This document shows, in pieces, positions 47,831 through 56,937 of a stretch of DNA of 64,000 nucleotides. The notes under the pieces are model-generated. The model did no database searches and was not told the DNA's origin. It saw only the letters and a program-made list of their open reading frames with translations. The stretch's first letter is position 1, and the number at the start of each line of letters is the position of its first letter. Origin of the DNA: Clostridium septicum (lineage in GTDB: Bacteria; Bacillota; Clostridia; Clostridiales; Clostridiaceae); the NCBI RefSeq assembly GCF_003606265.1, contig NZ_CP023671.1, forward strand, positions 2,294,001-2,358,000, read 5' to 3'. Made by a program: the position numbers and the translations under genes.

Positions 47831-48760
47831 ATGGCAGAAGTAAGAGTTAAAAAAAGTAGATTTGATCGTAAATTAGATAAAATCAGACAGCTAGAAGAAG
47901 CAGGAGAGTTAGGAAAGAAAAAAGTAAATCGTTCATTAAGAAAACTTATGAATAATAAGCTAGCTGTTATAGGAATTGTTATATTCGCTATAATTTTATT
48001 ATCCGCAATATTTGCACCAGTATTAACTAAATATGATCCGTTACAGGTTGACATGGCAAATGTTTTACAAAAGCCATCATCAGAGCACTGGTTTGGAACG
48101 GATAAAGTTGGAAGAGATGTTTTCTCAAGAGTCTTATATGGTGGAAGAATATCTATTTTAATTGGACTTGGAAGTGCTTTAGGATGTGCATTCTTTGGAG
48201 TTTTATTAGGTTGCTACGGAGGCTATAAAGGTGGTTGGTTTGATAGAATAGTTCTACGTATATCAGAAGTGTTTATGTCATTCCCTCAATTAGTTTTAGT
48301 ATTAATGTTAGTTTCAATATTAGGACAAAGTTTGACTAACCTTATAATAATATTTATTTTAACTGGATGGGGTAGTGTTTATCGTATGGCACGTGCCAAG
48401 ATATTATCAATTAGAGAAGAAGAATATGTTCAATCATTAAAAAGTTTTGGATTAAATGACTTCTTAATTTGTTATAAACATATGTTACCAAATGCTATAG
48501 GACCAATTGTTGTTAACATAACTTTAAGTACAGCGATGTTTATTTTAGAAGAAGCTTCACTAAGTTTCTTAGGACTTGGAGTTCCTCTTGAAATTGCTAC
48601 ATGGGGAAATATATTAAATGCTTCACAAGATATGTTTACACTACAAAATAATTGGTGGTTATGGTTACCAGTAGGAATTGTAATTTCACTATTTGTTATG
48701 AGTATTAACTTCGTCGGAGATGGTCTTCGTGATACAACAGATCCAACACAACAAGGTTAA
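47831..48760 (+). CDS. ABC transporter permease (OppC/DppC type)
   Basis: 309-aa permease with the cytoplasmic OppC N-terminus and EAA loop (EEYVQSLKSFGLNDFLICYKHMLPN). FGTDKVGRDVFSRVLYGGRIS is the typical OppC stretch. AGGAGG site. Confidence 0.9.
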   Translation: MAEVRVKKSRFDRKLDKIRQLEEAGELGKKKVNRSLRKLMNNKLAVIGIVIFAIILLSAIFAPVLTKYDPLQVDMANVLQKPSSEHWFGTDKVGRDVFSRVLYGGRISILIGLGSALGCAFFGVLLGCYGGYKGGWFDRIVLRISEVFMSFPQLVLVLMLVSILGQSLTNLIIIFILTGWGSVYRMARAKILSIREEEYVQSLKSFGLNDFLICYKHMLPNAIGPIVVNITLSTAMFILEEASLSFLGLGVPLEIATWGNILNASQDMFTLQNNWWLWLPVGIVISLFVMSINFVGDGLRDTTDPTQQG

Positions 48761-48772
48761 GGAGGAATAGAT

Positions 48773-49813
48773 ATGAAAGACAGACCTATAATTACAGTTA
48801 AAAATCTAAAAACTTATTTTTATACTAATCAAAGATGTAACAAAGCTATAAATGGAGTTTCCTTTCAGATAAAAAAGGGAAAGACACTTTGTGTTGTTGG
48901 AGAGTCAGGTTGTGGAAAAAGTGTTACTGCATCATCAATTATGCAATTATTACCTAAATTATCCAGAATAGAAGAGGGTGAAATTATATATCATGGTGAT
49001 AAAGGTGATATTAGAATAGATAAATTAGCTAGAAACGGAAAAGAGATGAGGGGATTAAGAGGAAAAGACATTGCAATGATTTTCCAAGATCCAATGACAG
49101 CTTTAAATCCAGTATATACTGTTGGTTATCAAATAGCTGAGAACATATTATGTCATGAAAAGGTATCTAAAAAAGATGCGAAAGCAAGAACTTTAGAATT
49201 ACTTAAGGATATGGGAATACCTTTCCCAGAACAAAGAATAAATGAGTATCCGCATCAATTTTCAGGTGGTATGCGTCAAAGAGCTATGATAGCAATGGCT
49301 ATGAGTTGTAATCCAAATGTTTTAATAGCAGATGAACCTACAACTGCATTAGATGTTACAATTCAAGCTCAAATATTTGAACTTATGGACAAACTTAAAA
49401 AGGAAAATGATACAGCAATACTTCTTATAACTCATGATATGGGAGTTGTTAGTGAACTTGCAGATGAGGTTGCTGTAATGTATATGGGAAATATTATTGA
49501 AAGTGGTTCAGTTGAAGAGATTTTAAGAACGCCTGCTCATCCATATACAGAAGCATTATTAAAATCAATTCCTGTTTTAGGAAAAGGAAAGGATCAGGAA
49601 TTAAATCCTATTAAAGGATCAACACCAGATCCATATGACAGACCAATTGGATGTCAATTTGCTCCAAGATGCAATTATGCTTGTGACAAGTGTAAGAAAA
49701 TGCCGGTAGAAGAACTTATAGGAGAAAATCATATGGTCCGCTGCTTTAGACATGAAGAGGTTCTAAAAAACAATCTTAAGAAGAATGAGGAGGTGATGGC
49801 AAGTGGAAAATAG
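48773..49813 (+). CDS. ABC transporter ATPase (OppD/DppD type)
   Basis: 346-aa ATPase: Walker A GESGCGKS, signature FSGGMRQR, Walker B LIADEPTTALD, H-loop ITHDMG, and the C-terminal oligo_HPY Cys-rich motif (GCQFAPRCNYACDKCKK) that may hold an Fe-S cluster. Overlaps the next gene by 11 bp. Confidence 0.92.
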   Translation: MKDRPIITVKNLKTYFYTNQRCNKAINGVSFQIKKGKTLCVVGESGCGKSVTASSIMQLLPKLSRIEEGEIIYHGDKGDIRIDKLARNGKEMRGLRGKDIAMIFQDPMTALNPVYTVGYQIAENILCHEKVSKKDAKARTLELLKDMGIPFPEQRINEYPHQFSGGMRQRAMIAMAMSCNPNVLIADEPTTALDVTIQAQIFELMDKLKKENDTAILLITHDMGVVSELADEVAVMYMGNIIESGSVEEILRTPAHPYTEALLKSIPVLGKGKDQELNPIKGSTPDPYDRPIGCQFAPRCNYACDKCKKMPVEELIGENHMVRCFRHEEVLKNNLKKNEEVMASGK

Positions 49814-50822
49814 AGAAGTTTTATTAGAATTAAAAGGAGCCCAAACACACTTTCCGATTAAGAGTGGAATGTTTAAAAAGCCTACTAAATTTGTTAAAGC
49901 AGTAAATGATATAGATTTGACTATTTATAGGGGAGAAACTCTTGGTCTAGTAGGAGAGTCAGGGTGTGGAAAAACTACACTTGGAAAATCAATTCTTCAA
50001 TTAGTTAAGCCAACTGGTGGAGAAATGATTTATGATTTCAAAGGAGATGTTGGAAAGAAGGATTTAAGAAAATTAGGAGCAAAGGAAATGGATTTAGCTC
50101 GTAAGAAAATGCAAATAGTATTCCAAGATCCACATTCGTCATTAAATCCTGCATTTACTATATATCAATCTCTATCAGATCCTCTAAAAAAGTTTGGAGT
50201 TAAAGATAAAAATGATAGAAGAATGCTAATTGGAGACATATTAGAAGCGGTTAATATGCGTAGAGAATATATGGATAGATATCCCCATGAATTTTCAGGT
50301 GGGCAAAGACAAAGAATTGGTATAGCAAGAGCACTTTGTATTAATCCGGAATTAGTTATTTGTGATGAATCAGTATCAGCACTAGATGTTTCAATTCAAG
50401 CTCAAGTTTTAAATTTATTAAAAAAGATTAAAGATGAAAGAAATCTAACTTATATATTTATAACTCATGATTTAAGTGTGGTTGAGTATATTAGTGATAG
50501 AATAGCAGTAATGTATTTAGGAAGAATAGTTGAACTTGCAGAAACATCACAGATTTTCTCTAATAATTTACATCCATATACACAAGCTTTACTTTCAGCA
50601 ATTCCAATTGCTGATTTAGATAAAAAGAAAAAGCGTATAATTTTGGAAGGAGATGTACCAAGTCCTGTTAATCCTCCAGAAGGATGTAATTTCCATCCAC
50701 GTTGTAAAAAATGTATGGATATTTGTAAAAAAGAAAGGCCTTTGTTAAAAAAATATATTATAGATGGTGAAGAGCATTTCGTTGCATGTCACCTAGCAGA
50801 AGAACAATTAAAGGAGAGATAA
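49803..50822 (+). CDS. ABC transporter ATPase (OppF/DppF type)
   Basis: 339-aa ATPase: Walker A GESGCGKTT, signature FSGGQRQR, Walker B VICDESVSALD, C-terminal GCNFHPRCKKCMDICKK. GTG 49803 lies within the preceding gene behind GAGGAGG. nanA follows after 3 bp, so transport and catabolism are one transcript. Confidence 0.92.
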   Translation: MENREVLLELKGAQTHFPIKSGMFKKPTKFVKAVNDIDLTIYRGETLGLVGESGCGKTTLGKSILQLVKPTGGEMIYDFKGDVGKKDLRKLGAKEMDLARKKMQIVFQDPHSSLNPAFTIYQSLSDPLKKFGVKDKNDRRMLIGDILEAVNMRREYMDRYPHEFSGGQRQRIGIARALCINPELVICDESVSALDVSIQAQVLNLLKKIKDERNLTYIFITHDLSVVEYISDRIAVMYLGRIVELAETSQIFSNNLHPYTQALLSAIPIADLDKKKKRIILEGDVPSPVNPPEGCNFHPRCKKCMDICKKERPLLKKYIIDGEEHFVACHLAEEQLKER

Positions 50823-50825
50823 TAA

Positions 50826-51755
50826 ATGAGTAAATTTGACATTAAAGATTTTAAAGGTGTAATCCCAGCAGTATTAACAGTTTTTGATAAAGATGAGAAT
50901 ATTGATGAAGTAGGAATGAGACAACTAGTTTCATACTTAATTGATAAAGGTGTAGATGGACTATATTTAACTGGTTCAACTGGTGAAGGGTTCACTATGA
51001 GTAGTGAAGAAAGAAAAAGAGTAGTTGAAATAGTTATGGATGAAAATAAAGGAAGAGTTCCAGTTGTAGTTCATGTAGGAGCTATAGGAACTAAATTATC
51101 AATAGATCTTGCAAAACATGCTGAATCCGTAGGAGCAGATGGAATATCAAGTGTTCCGCCTTTCTACTGGAAATTTAATGAAAATCAAATTGTTAAATAT
51201 TATGAAGAAATTGCAAAGTCATGCAGTCTCCCAATGATAGTTTATAATGTACCTTTAGTTGGCTTATTAGGAATGAATACTATTAAGAGATTAGCAGCAA
51301 TTGAAAATGTAAAAGGAATCAAATATACTGCATTAGCTCATTATGAAATAACACAAATAAAGGATGAAATAGGGGAAGACTTCCTAGTATATTCAGGAGC
51401 AGATGAAATGGCTATGTCAGGTCTTTTAGCAGGAGCTGATGGAATAGTTGGGTCATTCTATAATATAATGCCAGAACTATTTATAAATATTAAGAAAGCT
51501 ATTGATAATAAAAATATTGATGAAGCTCAAAAATTACAACGTTATGCAGTTGAAATAATAATGTATTCTTTAAATATACCATCATTCTATGCAGGAATGA
51601 AAGCTGTATTAAGATGGAGAGGAATAAATGCTGGATATTGTCGTAGTCCTTTCGAAAATTTAACAGAAGATCAAGAAGCAGAATTTAGAGAAGGATATAA
51701 GAAATTAAAAGAAACTTATAATATTGTAGGTGTTGATTTCTTAGATGAGATATAA
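50826..51755 (+). CDS. nanA: N-acetylneuraminate lyase
   Basis: 309-aa DHDPS/NAL-family class I aldolase cleaving sialic acid to ManNAc and pyruvate. Schiff-base Lys166 (GIKYTAL), Tyr140 (VYNVP) and the lyase-type GSTGEGF at 50-56 (dihydrodipicolinate synthase has GTTGE). SGLLAGADGIVGSFYNIM is the lyase pattern. Context with nanE and nanK confirms the choice. AAAGGAGAG site. Confidence 0.9.
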   Translation: MSKFDIKDFKGVIPAVLTVFDKDENIDEVGMRQLVSYLIDKGVDGLYLTGSTGEGFTMSSEERKRVVEIVMDENKGRVPVVVHVGAIGTKLSIDLAKHAESVGADGISSVPPFYWKFNENQIVKYYEEIAKSCSLPMIVYNVPLVGLLGMNTIKRLAAIENVKGIKYTALAHYEITQIKDEIGEDFLVYSGADEMAMSGLLAGADGIVGSFYNIMPELFINIKKAIDNKNIDEAQKLQRYAVEIIMYSLNIPSFYAGMKAVLRWRGINAGYCRSPFENLTEDQEAEFREGYKKLKETYNIVGVDFLDEI

Positions 51756-51876
51756 GATAACTCTGAAAAGTAAATAATAGTATATATTTATAATTTGTAA
51801 TTAGAAATTGGGTTGTAGGATTTATTCCTACAATCCAAACAATATAATAAAGTCTATTTCCAAAAGGGGTGATAGA

Positions 51877-52842
51877 GTGCCTATTATAGATATGCCATTA
51901 GAAAGACTTAGAGAATATAAGGGAACTAACCCTATACCAGAAGATTTTGATTCTTTTTGGGATAAGAGAATGGAAGAAGTTCAAAAACATCCATTAGAAT
52001 ACAAAATAATTCCTAGCGAAATCATTGGAAATGACTCTTGTGGTTTTTATGATTTATGGTTTAAAGGAATAAATGGAGAAAATTTATATGCTAAGTATAT
52101 AAGACCTAAAATAGAATATGATTTGCCGATAATTTTACAGTTTCATGGGTATCCAGGAGCAAGTAGAGGTTGGTTTGAACAAGCTTCATTTGCAGGAATG
52201 GGATGTGCTATTTTAGCTATGGATTGTCCAGGGCAAGGTGGAAATGGAGAAGATGTAGGTGGATTTAAAGGAACAACCGTTTCAGGACATATTATTGCAG
52301 GGCTAGATGGAGATCCAAAAGATATGTATTATGTAAGATTATTTCAAAATGTTTCAATATTATGTAGGATAGCTGAAGAATTAGAGGGAATAGATAAAAA
52401 TAGAATTTATGCAAATGGAGCTAGTCAAGGAGCTGGTATAACGTTAGCCTGTTCTTCATTGAATCCAGTTATAAAAAGGTGTGCAGCATTATATCCATTT
52501 CTTTCGGATTATAAAAGAGTTTGGGATATGGATTTAGATTTAGTAGCATATGAAGGCTTAAGATATTATTCAAGATGGTTTGATACAATGGGAGAAAGAA
52601 ATGAAAAGGTATTCATGAATCTAGGGTATATAGATGTTCATAACTTAGCTCATAGATTACAAGCAGAAATTTTATTTGGAACAGGACTTATGGATAATAT
52701 TTGCCCACCATCAACTCAATTTGCTGTTTATAATAATATAACTTCTAAGAAAAAACATGTTATTTTTCCAGATTATACTCATGAAGAAATAGGAGTATTT
52801 GATGATATGCTAATAGATTTCTTTTTAAAGGAGGATGAGTAA
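51877..52842 (+). CDS. CE7-family acetyl esterase, probably de-O-acetylating sialic acid
   Basis: 321-aa acetylxylan esterase/cephalosporin C deacetylase-family hydrolase. Full triad: Ser183 (GASQG), Asp273 (GLMDNICPP), His302 (YTHEE); oxyanion region FHGYPGASRGW. No signal peptide, so it acts on imported substrate. Removal of O-acetyl groups from sialic acid before NanA is the simplest role in this operon, inferred from context. GTG 51877 is preceded by AGGGGTGA; alignment with the paralogue supports it. Confidence 0.85.
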   Translation: MPIIDMPLERLREYKGTNPIPEDFDSFWDKRMEEVQKHPLEYKIIPSEIIGNDSCGFYDLWFKGINGENLYAKYIRPKIEYDLPIILQFHGYPGASRGWFEQASFAGMGCAILAMDCPGQGGNGEDVGGFKGTTVSGHIIAGLDGDPKDMYYVRLFQNVSILCRIAEELEGIDKNRIYANGASQGAGITLACSSLNPVIKRCAALYPFLSDYKRVWDMDLDLVAYEGLRYYSRWFDTMGERNEKVFMNLGYIDVHNLAHRLQAEILFGTGLMDNICPPSTQFAVYNNITSKKKHVIFPDYTHEEIGVFDDMLIDFFLKEDE

Positions 52843-52843
52843 T

Positions 52844-53803
52844 ATGCCAATGTTAGACATGCCAATAAAAGAAATGGAGTCATATCGAGGTAGTGGAATA
52901 ATTCCTAAAGATTTTCATGAGTATTGGAGAAATGAAGTTAAAAAGGTAAATGAAAAAAAATTAGAATATAAAATAATAAAAAAATTTTTTAACAATAAAC
53001 AAGCTAATTATTATGAAATTTATTTTAAAGGAATTGATGGTGCGGAAATTTATGCAAAGTATATTTCTCCAGCTGTAAATAGAAAGGTGCCAACAGTACT
53101 GGAGTTTCATGATTATAAAGAGGCAAGCAGAAGCTGGCATTATCTTACTAGATATGTAGCTATAGGATATTCAGTTTTAGCTATGGATTGTAGAGGACAA
53201 GGAGGGAAAAGTGAAGATATTGGAGGGGTAAAAGGCTCAACTGTTTGTGGTCATGTAATTAATGGATTAGATGATGATATTAATAGAATGTATTACAGAA
53301 AAGTATATTTAGATGCTTATATATTATCTATGATAGCAGAAAGGCTTAATAAAACTGATGTAAATAAAATGATAGCCTTCGGAAAAGGGCAGGGAGCAGC
53401 ATTAGCATTGGTAGTTTCAGCTTTAAATAAAAATATTAAAAAATGCTCCTTACAATATCCATTTTTAGCTGATTTTAAAAGAGTTTGGGAAATGGATTTA
53501 GATATAGATGCATATGAGGGAATAAGATATTATTTCAGATGGTTTGATCCAATGCATATTAGAGAAAAAGAAATATTTGAAAAGCTAGGATATATAGATA
53601 TAGTTAATTTTGCTAGTAACTTGAATTGTGAATTATTAGTTGGAACAGCATTATTAGATTCTATATGTCCTCCAAGTACACAATATGCTATTTTTAATAA
53701 TGCAAATTGTAATAAAAAGCATTTAGTATTTCATAAATATGGACATGAATTAAATAATTTTTTTGAAAATGAGAATTTGAAATTTATGTTATTTAATAAT
53801 TAA
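52844..53803 (+). CDS. CE7-family paralogue lacking the catalytic serine
   Basis: 319-aa tandem paralogue of the preceding esterase, alignable end to end (MPMLDMPIKEM against PIIDMPLERL). The nucleophile motif GASQG is replaced by GKGQG, so the serine is Gly182 (codon GGG), while Asp272 (LLDSICPP) and His301 (YGHEL) remain. The reading frame is intact and not decaying, pointing to a maintained non-hydrolytic function (binding, partner subunit) rather than a pseudogene. ATG 52844 chosen for spacing from AAGGAGG at 52828. Confidence 0.85.
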   Translation: MPMLDMPIKEMESYRGSGIIPKDFHEYWRNEVKKVNEKKLEYKIIKKFFNNKQANYYEIYFKGIDGAEIYAKYISPAVNRKVPTVLEFHDYKEASRSWHYLTRYVAIGYSVLAMDCRGQGGKSEDIGGVKGSTVCGHVINGLDDDINRMYYRKVYLDAYILSMIAERLNKTDVNKMIAFGKGQGAALALVVSALNKNIKKCSLQYPFLADFKRVWEMDLDIDAYEGIRYYFRWFDPMHIREKEIFEKLGYIDIVNFASNLNCELLVGTALLDSICPPSTQYAIFNNANCNKKHLVFHKYGHELNNFFENENLKFMLFNN

Positions 53804-53860
53804 ATAAAGTTATTAAAATGTGTATCAAAAATAAATTTAGGTATAGTTAGGGGTGCAAAA

Positions 53861-54559
53861 ATGAGGAAAGAAGAAATGATAAATAAAATTAAATCTGGAT
53901 TAATAGTATCTTGTCAAGCGCTTGAAGGAGAGCCTTTATATATTGAGAATGATTCAATAATGCCACTAATGGCAAGAGCAGCTAAAAAAGCAGGAGCTTG
54001 TGCAATTAGAACTAATGGAGTTAGAGATGTTATAGGAATAAAGAAAGAAACACAGTTACCAGTTATAGGCATAATAAAAAAGTCATATGAAGGATATGAA
54101 CAATATATAACAGTAACAATGGATGAAATAGATAAACTTGTAGAAGCTGGGGCTGATATAATTGCACTAGATTGTACTCTAAGAGAGAGAAAAGATGGAA
54201 AAACTGTAGCAGAACACATAAAATCTATAAAGGAAAAATATCCAGATATATTATTAATGGCTGATATATCAAACTTAGAAGAAGGAATTAATGCCTGGAA
54301 ATCAGGAGTAGACTTAGTTGGAACTACATTAAGTGGATATACAGATTACACTCCTAAACTTGATGGACCAGATTATGAATTAGTAAAATCGCTTGTAGAA
54401 GCTATAGATATTCCAGTTATAGCTGAAGGTAGAGTACATTATCCTAACCAAGCGGTAGAAATGTTAAAGTTAGGGGCTACTGCAGTTGTTGTTGGCGGTG
54501 CTATTACTAGACCATTAGAAATAACAAGTAGATTTATGGATGCTATAAATAAGAGGTAA
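53861..54559 (+). CDS. nanE: N-acetylmannosamine-6-phosphate 2-epimerase
   Basis: 232-aa TIM-barrel enzyme converting ManNAc-6-P to GlcNAc-6-P. NanE motifs: [39 protein letters not shown] and [10 protein letters not shown]. Followed 4 bp later by the kinase. Confidence 0.94.
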   Translation: MRKEEMINKIKSGLIVSCQALEGEPLYIENDSIMPLMARAAKKAGACAIRTNGVRDVIGIKKETQLPVIGIIKKSYEGYEQYITVTMDEIDKLVEAGADIIALDCTLRERKDGKTVAEHIKSIKEKYPDILLMADISNLEEGINAWKSGVDLVGTTLSGYTDYTPKLDGPDYELVKSLVEAIDIPVIAEGRVHYPNQAVEMLKLGATAVVVGGAITRPLEITSRFMDAINKR

Positions 54560-54563
54560 AATT

Positions 54564-55502
54564 ATGAAATATTTAGGTGTTGATATAGGTGGAACTTCCG
54601 TAAAAATAGGATTAGTTACAGATAGGGGGAAGATAATAGCAGAGGATAATTTTAGTGTATCTTTTGATAATTATGAAACTCCTATATTTGAAACAGTAAA
54701 AAAATCAATAGATGAGTTTTTAAATAATAATGATATAGATTCAAGAGAACTTTCTGGTATTGGAGTATCGGCAACAGGTCAAGTTAATACTACTACAGGC
54801 ACTATTGTGGGCGTAGGAGGAAATATTAAAAATTGGTGTGATACAGAAATAAAAAAAGAACTTGAAGAAATATATAAGTTAAAAACTACAGTTATTAATG
54901 ATGCTAATAGCATGGTTATTGGTGAACAATGGATAGGTAGAGCAAAAGGATATAAAAATATAATAGGAATTACTATAGGAACAGGAATAGGTGGTGGAAT
55001 AATAGTAAATTCCAATATTCTACTTGGAAATATAGGAATAGCTGGAGAACTTGGACATTTTTCTATAAATTCTAATGGGAAACAATGTACTTGTGGTAAT
55101 ATAGGATGTTATGAACAATATGGATCTATGACTGCATTAATAAAAGAAGTTAAAGAAAGATATGAAGATATAGAAAATTTATCTTTTGAAAAGGATAAAG
55201 TAAATGGTAAAAATATTTTTGATGAACTTGAAAAAGGAAATAAAAAATTAGAGATTATAGTAAATAATTGGATTGAGAATATAGGCAAGGGTTTAGTAAG
55301 TTTAACTCATATTTTTAATCCCGAAATAATAATAATTGGTGGTGCTGTAAGCAAGCAAGAAAAATTATTTATAGATCCAGTTAGAGAATATGTATTAACT
55401 AATGTTATGAAAAAATTTGGGGAAAATCTAAGAGTTGAAGCAGCAAAATTAGAAAATAATGCAGGGTTAGTTGGAGCAGTTTATTATAATATAAATAATT
55501 AA
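54564..55502 (+). CDS. nanK: ROK kinase, probable N-acetylmannosamine kinase
   Basis: 312-aa ROK-family sugar kinase: ATP motif DIGGTSVKIGLV, catalytic Asp in NDANSMVIGE, GTGIGGGII, zinc motif CTCGNIGCYEQYGS. Position after nanE indicates ManNAc as substrate. Downstream enzymes NagA and NagB are not in the window. Ends in a terminator, closing the operon. Confidence 0.87.
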   Translation: MKYLGVDIGGTSVKIGLVTDRGKIIAEDNFSVSFDNYETPIFETVKKSIDEFLNNNDIDSRELSGIGVSATGQVNTTTGTIVGVGGNIKNWCDTEIKKELEEIYKLKTTVINDANSMVIGEQWIGRAKGYKNIIGITIGTGIGGGIIVNSNILLGNIGIAGELGHFSINSNGKQCTCGNIGCYEQYGSMTALIKEVKERYEDIENLSFEKDKVNGKNIFDELEKGNKKLEIIVNNWIENIGKGLVSLTHIFNPEIIIIGGAVSKQEKLFIDPVREYVLTNVMKKFGENLRVEAAKLENNAGLVGAVYYNINN

Positions 55503-55521
55503 AAGATTTAAATTAAGAAAG

Positions 55522-55562
55522 AAAAAGCTAGATAGGTAATGATTCCTATTTAGCTTTTTTAT
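55522..55562 (+). terminator. Terminator of the nan operon
   Basis: AAAAAGCTAGATAGG (from 55522) pairs with CCTATTTAGCTTTTT, small internal mismatch, T tract. Confidence 0.8.
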
Positions 55563-55627
55563 ATATAATATTTAATTAAATTGTAATAAAAGATTGAAAA
55601 TAAAGAGATTATTATTTTAATTTTCAA

Positions 55628-55672
55628 ATTTTAGTGAATTATATTTAAATTATTACAATAAAATGGTAATAT
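55628..55672. promoter_or_regulatory. 45-bp element shared with the rpiR upstream region (copy B)
   Basis: Matches 43729-43773 at 41 of 45 positions; 55648-55672 identical to 43749-43773, including the ATTAC-N9-GTAAT repeat. Ends 33 bp before pucR. Confidence 0.5.
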
Positions 55673-55705
55673 AAAATAAGAAAATAAAATATTAGGAGTG
55701 ATTTT

Positions 55706-56917
55706 ATGACTCTTTGTTGTAAAGATTTATTTCAACTTAAATATTTTTCAGAGGCAAAATTATTAGCTGGAAAAGGAGGATTAAATAGAGAAATTTCTTT
55801 ACCATATGTAAGAAATACCGAATCAATTTCAAATTGGTTATATGGTGGAGAGCTATTATTTGTTACATACGAAGAAAGTAAGAAAGATGATAATGATTTA
55901 TTATTACTATTTGAAGAATGTATTAATAAAAGACTTTCAGGAGTAGTAATTTTAATAGATAATAAGAATATAGATAATATTCCTAACAAGATTATAGAAA
56001 TGTCAAACAAAGAAAAGTTGCCTCTATTTATAATGCCATGGGATATTAAACTAGTAGATATTATACAGGAGATTTTCTTGAAAATAGAACAGAATAGGGA
56101 AGAATCAAAAAACGCAAAGCATTTTCTTGAATCTATTATTTTTTCCCAAAATAATTTTAGTGATGATATAAATACTTTAGCTGAATTTTATAATATTAAA
56201 ATAAGACCGTTTCATTGTATTTCTTTATTTAAAATAAAAAAGTTAAATAATAATTGTTATGATACAGGAAATATTAATAGAACTATAGTCAATTCATTAG
56301 AAGAGACTTTAAATACAGAAATATATACATTGCTTCCTATGGAGTATGCAGATCATTTATTATTATTAATATTTTCTAATAGTAATGATGATATGAAAAA
56401 AGTAGTACAAGCTATTGAAGCAGTATTGAATATTACAAGATCAAAATATCCAGATATAGAAATTAACTTAAGTTTTAGTAGAATTAGAAAAGAATATTCT
56501 GAAATAAAGGCTAGTTACAAGGAAGCTTTTAAAGCATTGTCAATTATAAATATATATAGCAAAGATTCAAATATTATTAGATATGATGATTTAGGAATTA
56601 TCAGGTTATTTATGGAATTAACGGATACTAAAGAAGTTGAACAATACTGTTATGAAAATATAGGACCTATTTTAGAGTATGATAATAAGCATGGAATGAA
56701 TTTAATAGGAACATTAAAGTGTTACTTTCAAAATAATAGACATTTAATAAAGACTTCACAAGAACTTTTTATTCATAGAAATACATTGCTTTATAGATTA
56801 TCAACAATTAAGGAACTTTTACAAAAGGATTTAGATGATGCAATTATAAATTTAGAGCTTTTTAATAGTATATTAATTTATGAGTTTATAAATCTACGAA
56901 ATGAAAAGGGCCTGTGA
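55706..56917 (+). CDS. PucR-family transcriptional regulator
   Basis: 403-aa regulator with N-terminal PucR sensing domain (about 1-125; LLAGKGGLNREISLPYVRNTESISNWLYGGELLF) and a C-terminal HTH_30 (TLKCYFQNNRHLIKTSQELFIHRNTLLYRLSTIKELL). PucR proteins activate purine, allantoin or amino-nitrogen catabolism. It adjoins a permease, creatininase-like and deaminase-like genes, its probable targets. Its stop is inside a terminator stem shared with the EamA gene. Confidence 0.87.
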   Translation: MTLCCKDLFQLKYFSEAKLLAGKGGLNREISLPYVRNTESISNWLYGGELLFVTYEESKKDDNDLLLLFEECINKRLSGVVILIDNKNIDNIPNKIIEMSNKEKLPLFIMPWDIKLVDIIQEIFLKIEQNREESKNAKHFLESIIFSQNNFSDDINTLAEFYNIKIRPFHCISLFKIKKLNNNCYDTGNINRTIVNSLEETLNTEIYTLLPMEYADHLLLLIFSNSNDDMKKVVQAIEAVLNITRSKYPDIEINLSFSRIRKEYSEIKASYKEAFKALSIINIYSKDSNIIRYDDLGIIRLFMELTDTKEVEQYCYENIGPILEYDNKHGMNLIGTLKCYFQNNRHLIKTSQELFIHRNTLLYRLSTIKELLQKDLDDAIINLELFNSILIYEFINLRNEKGL

Positions 56918-56937
56918 CAAAATATTGTCACAGGCTA
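56908..56937. terminator. Convergent terminator overlapping both stop codons
   Basis: GCCTGTGACAA (56910-56920) pairs with TTGTCACAGGC (56925-56935). pucR stops at 56917 and the EamA gene at 56928, both inside the stem. Confidence 0.75.

Noticed and set aside
53914..54219. 101-codon minus frame within nanE
   Set aside because: Shadow of nanE, no start signal.
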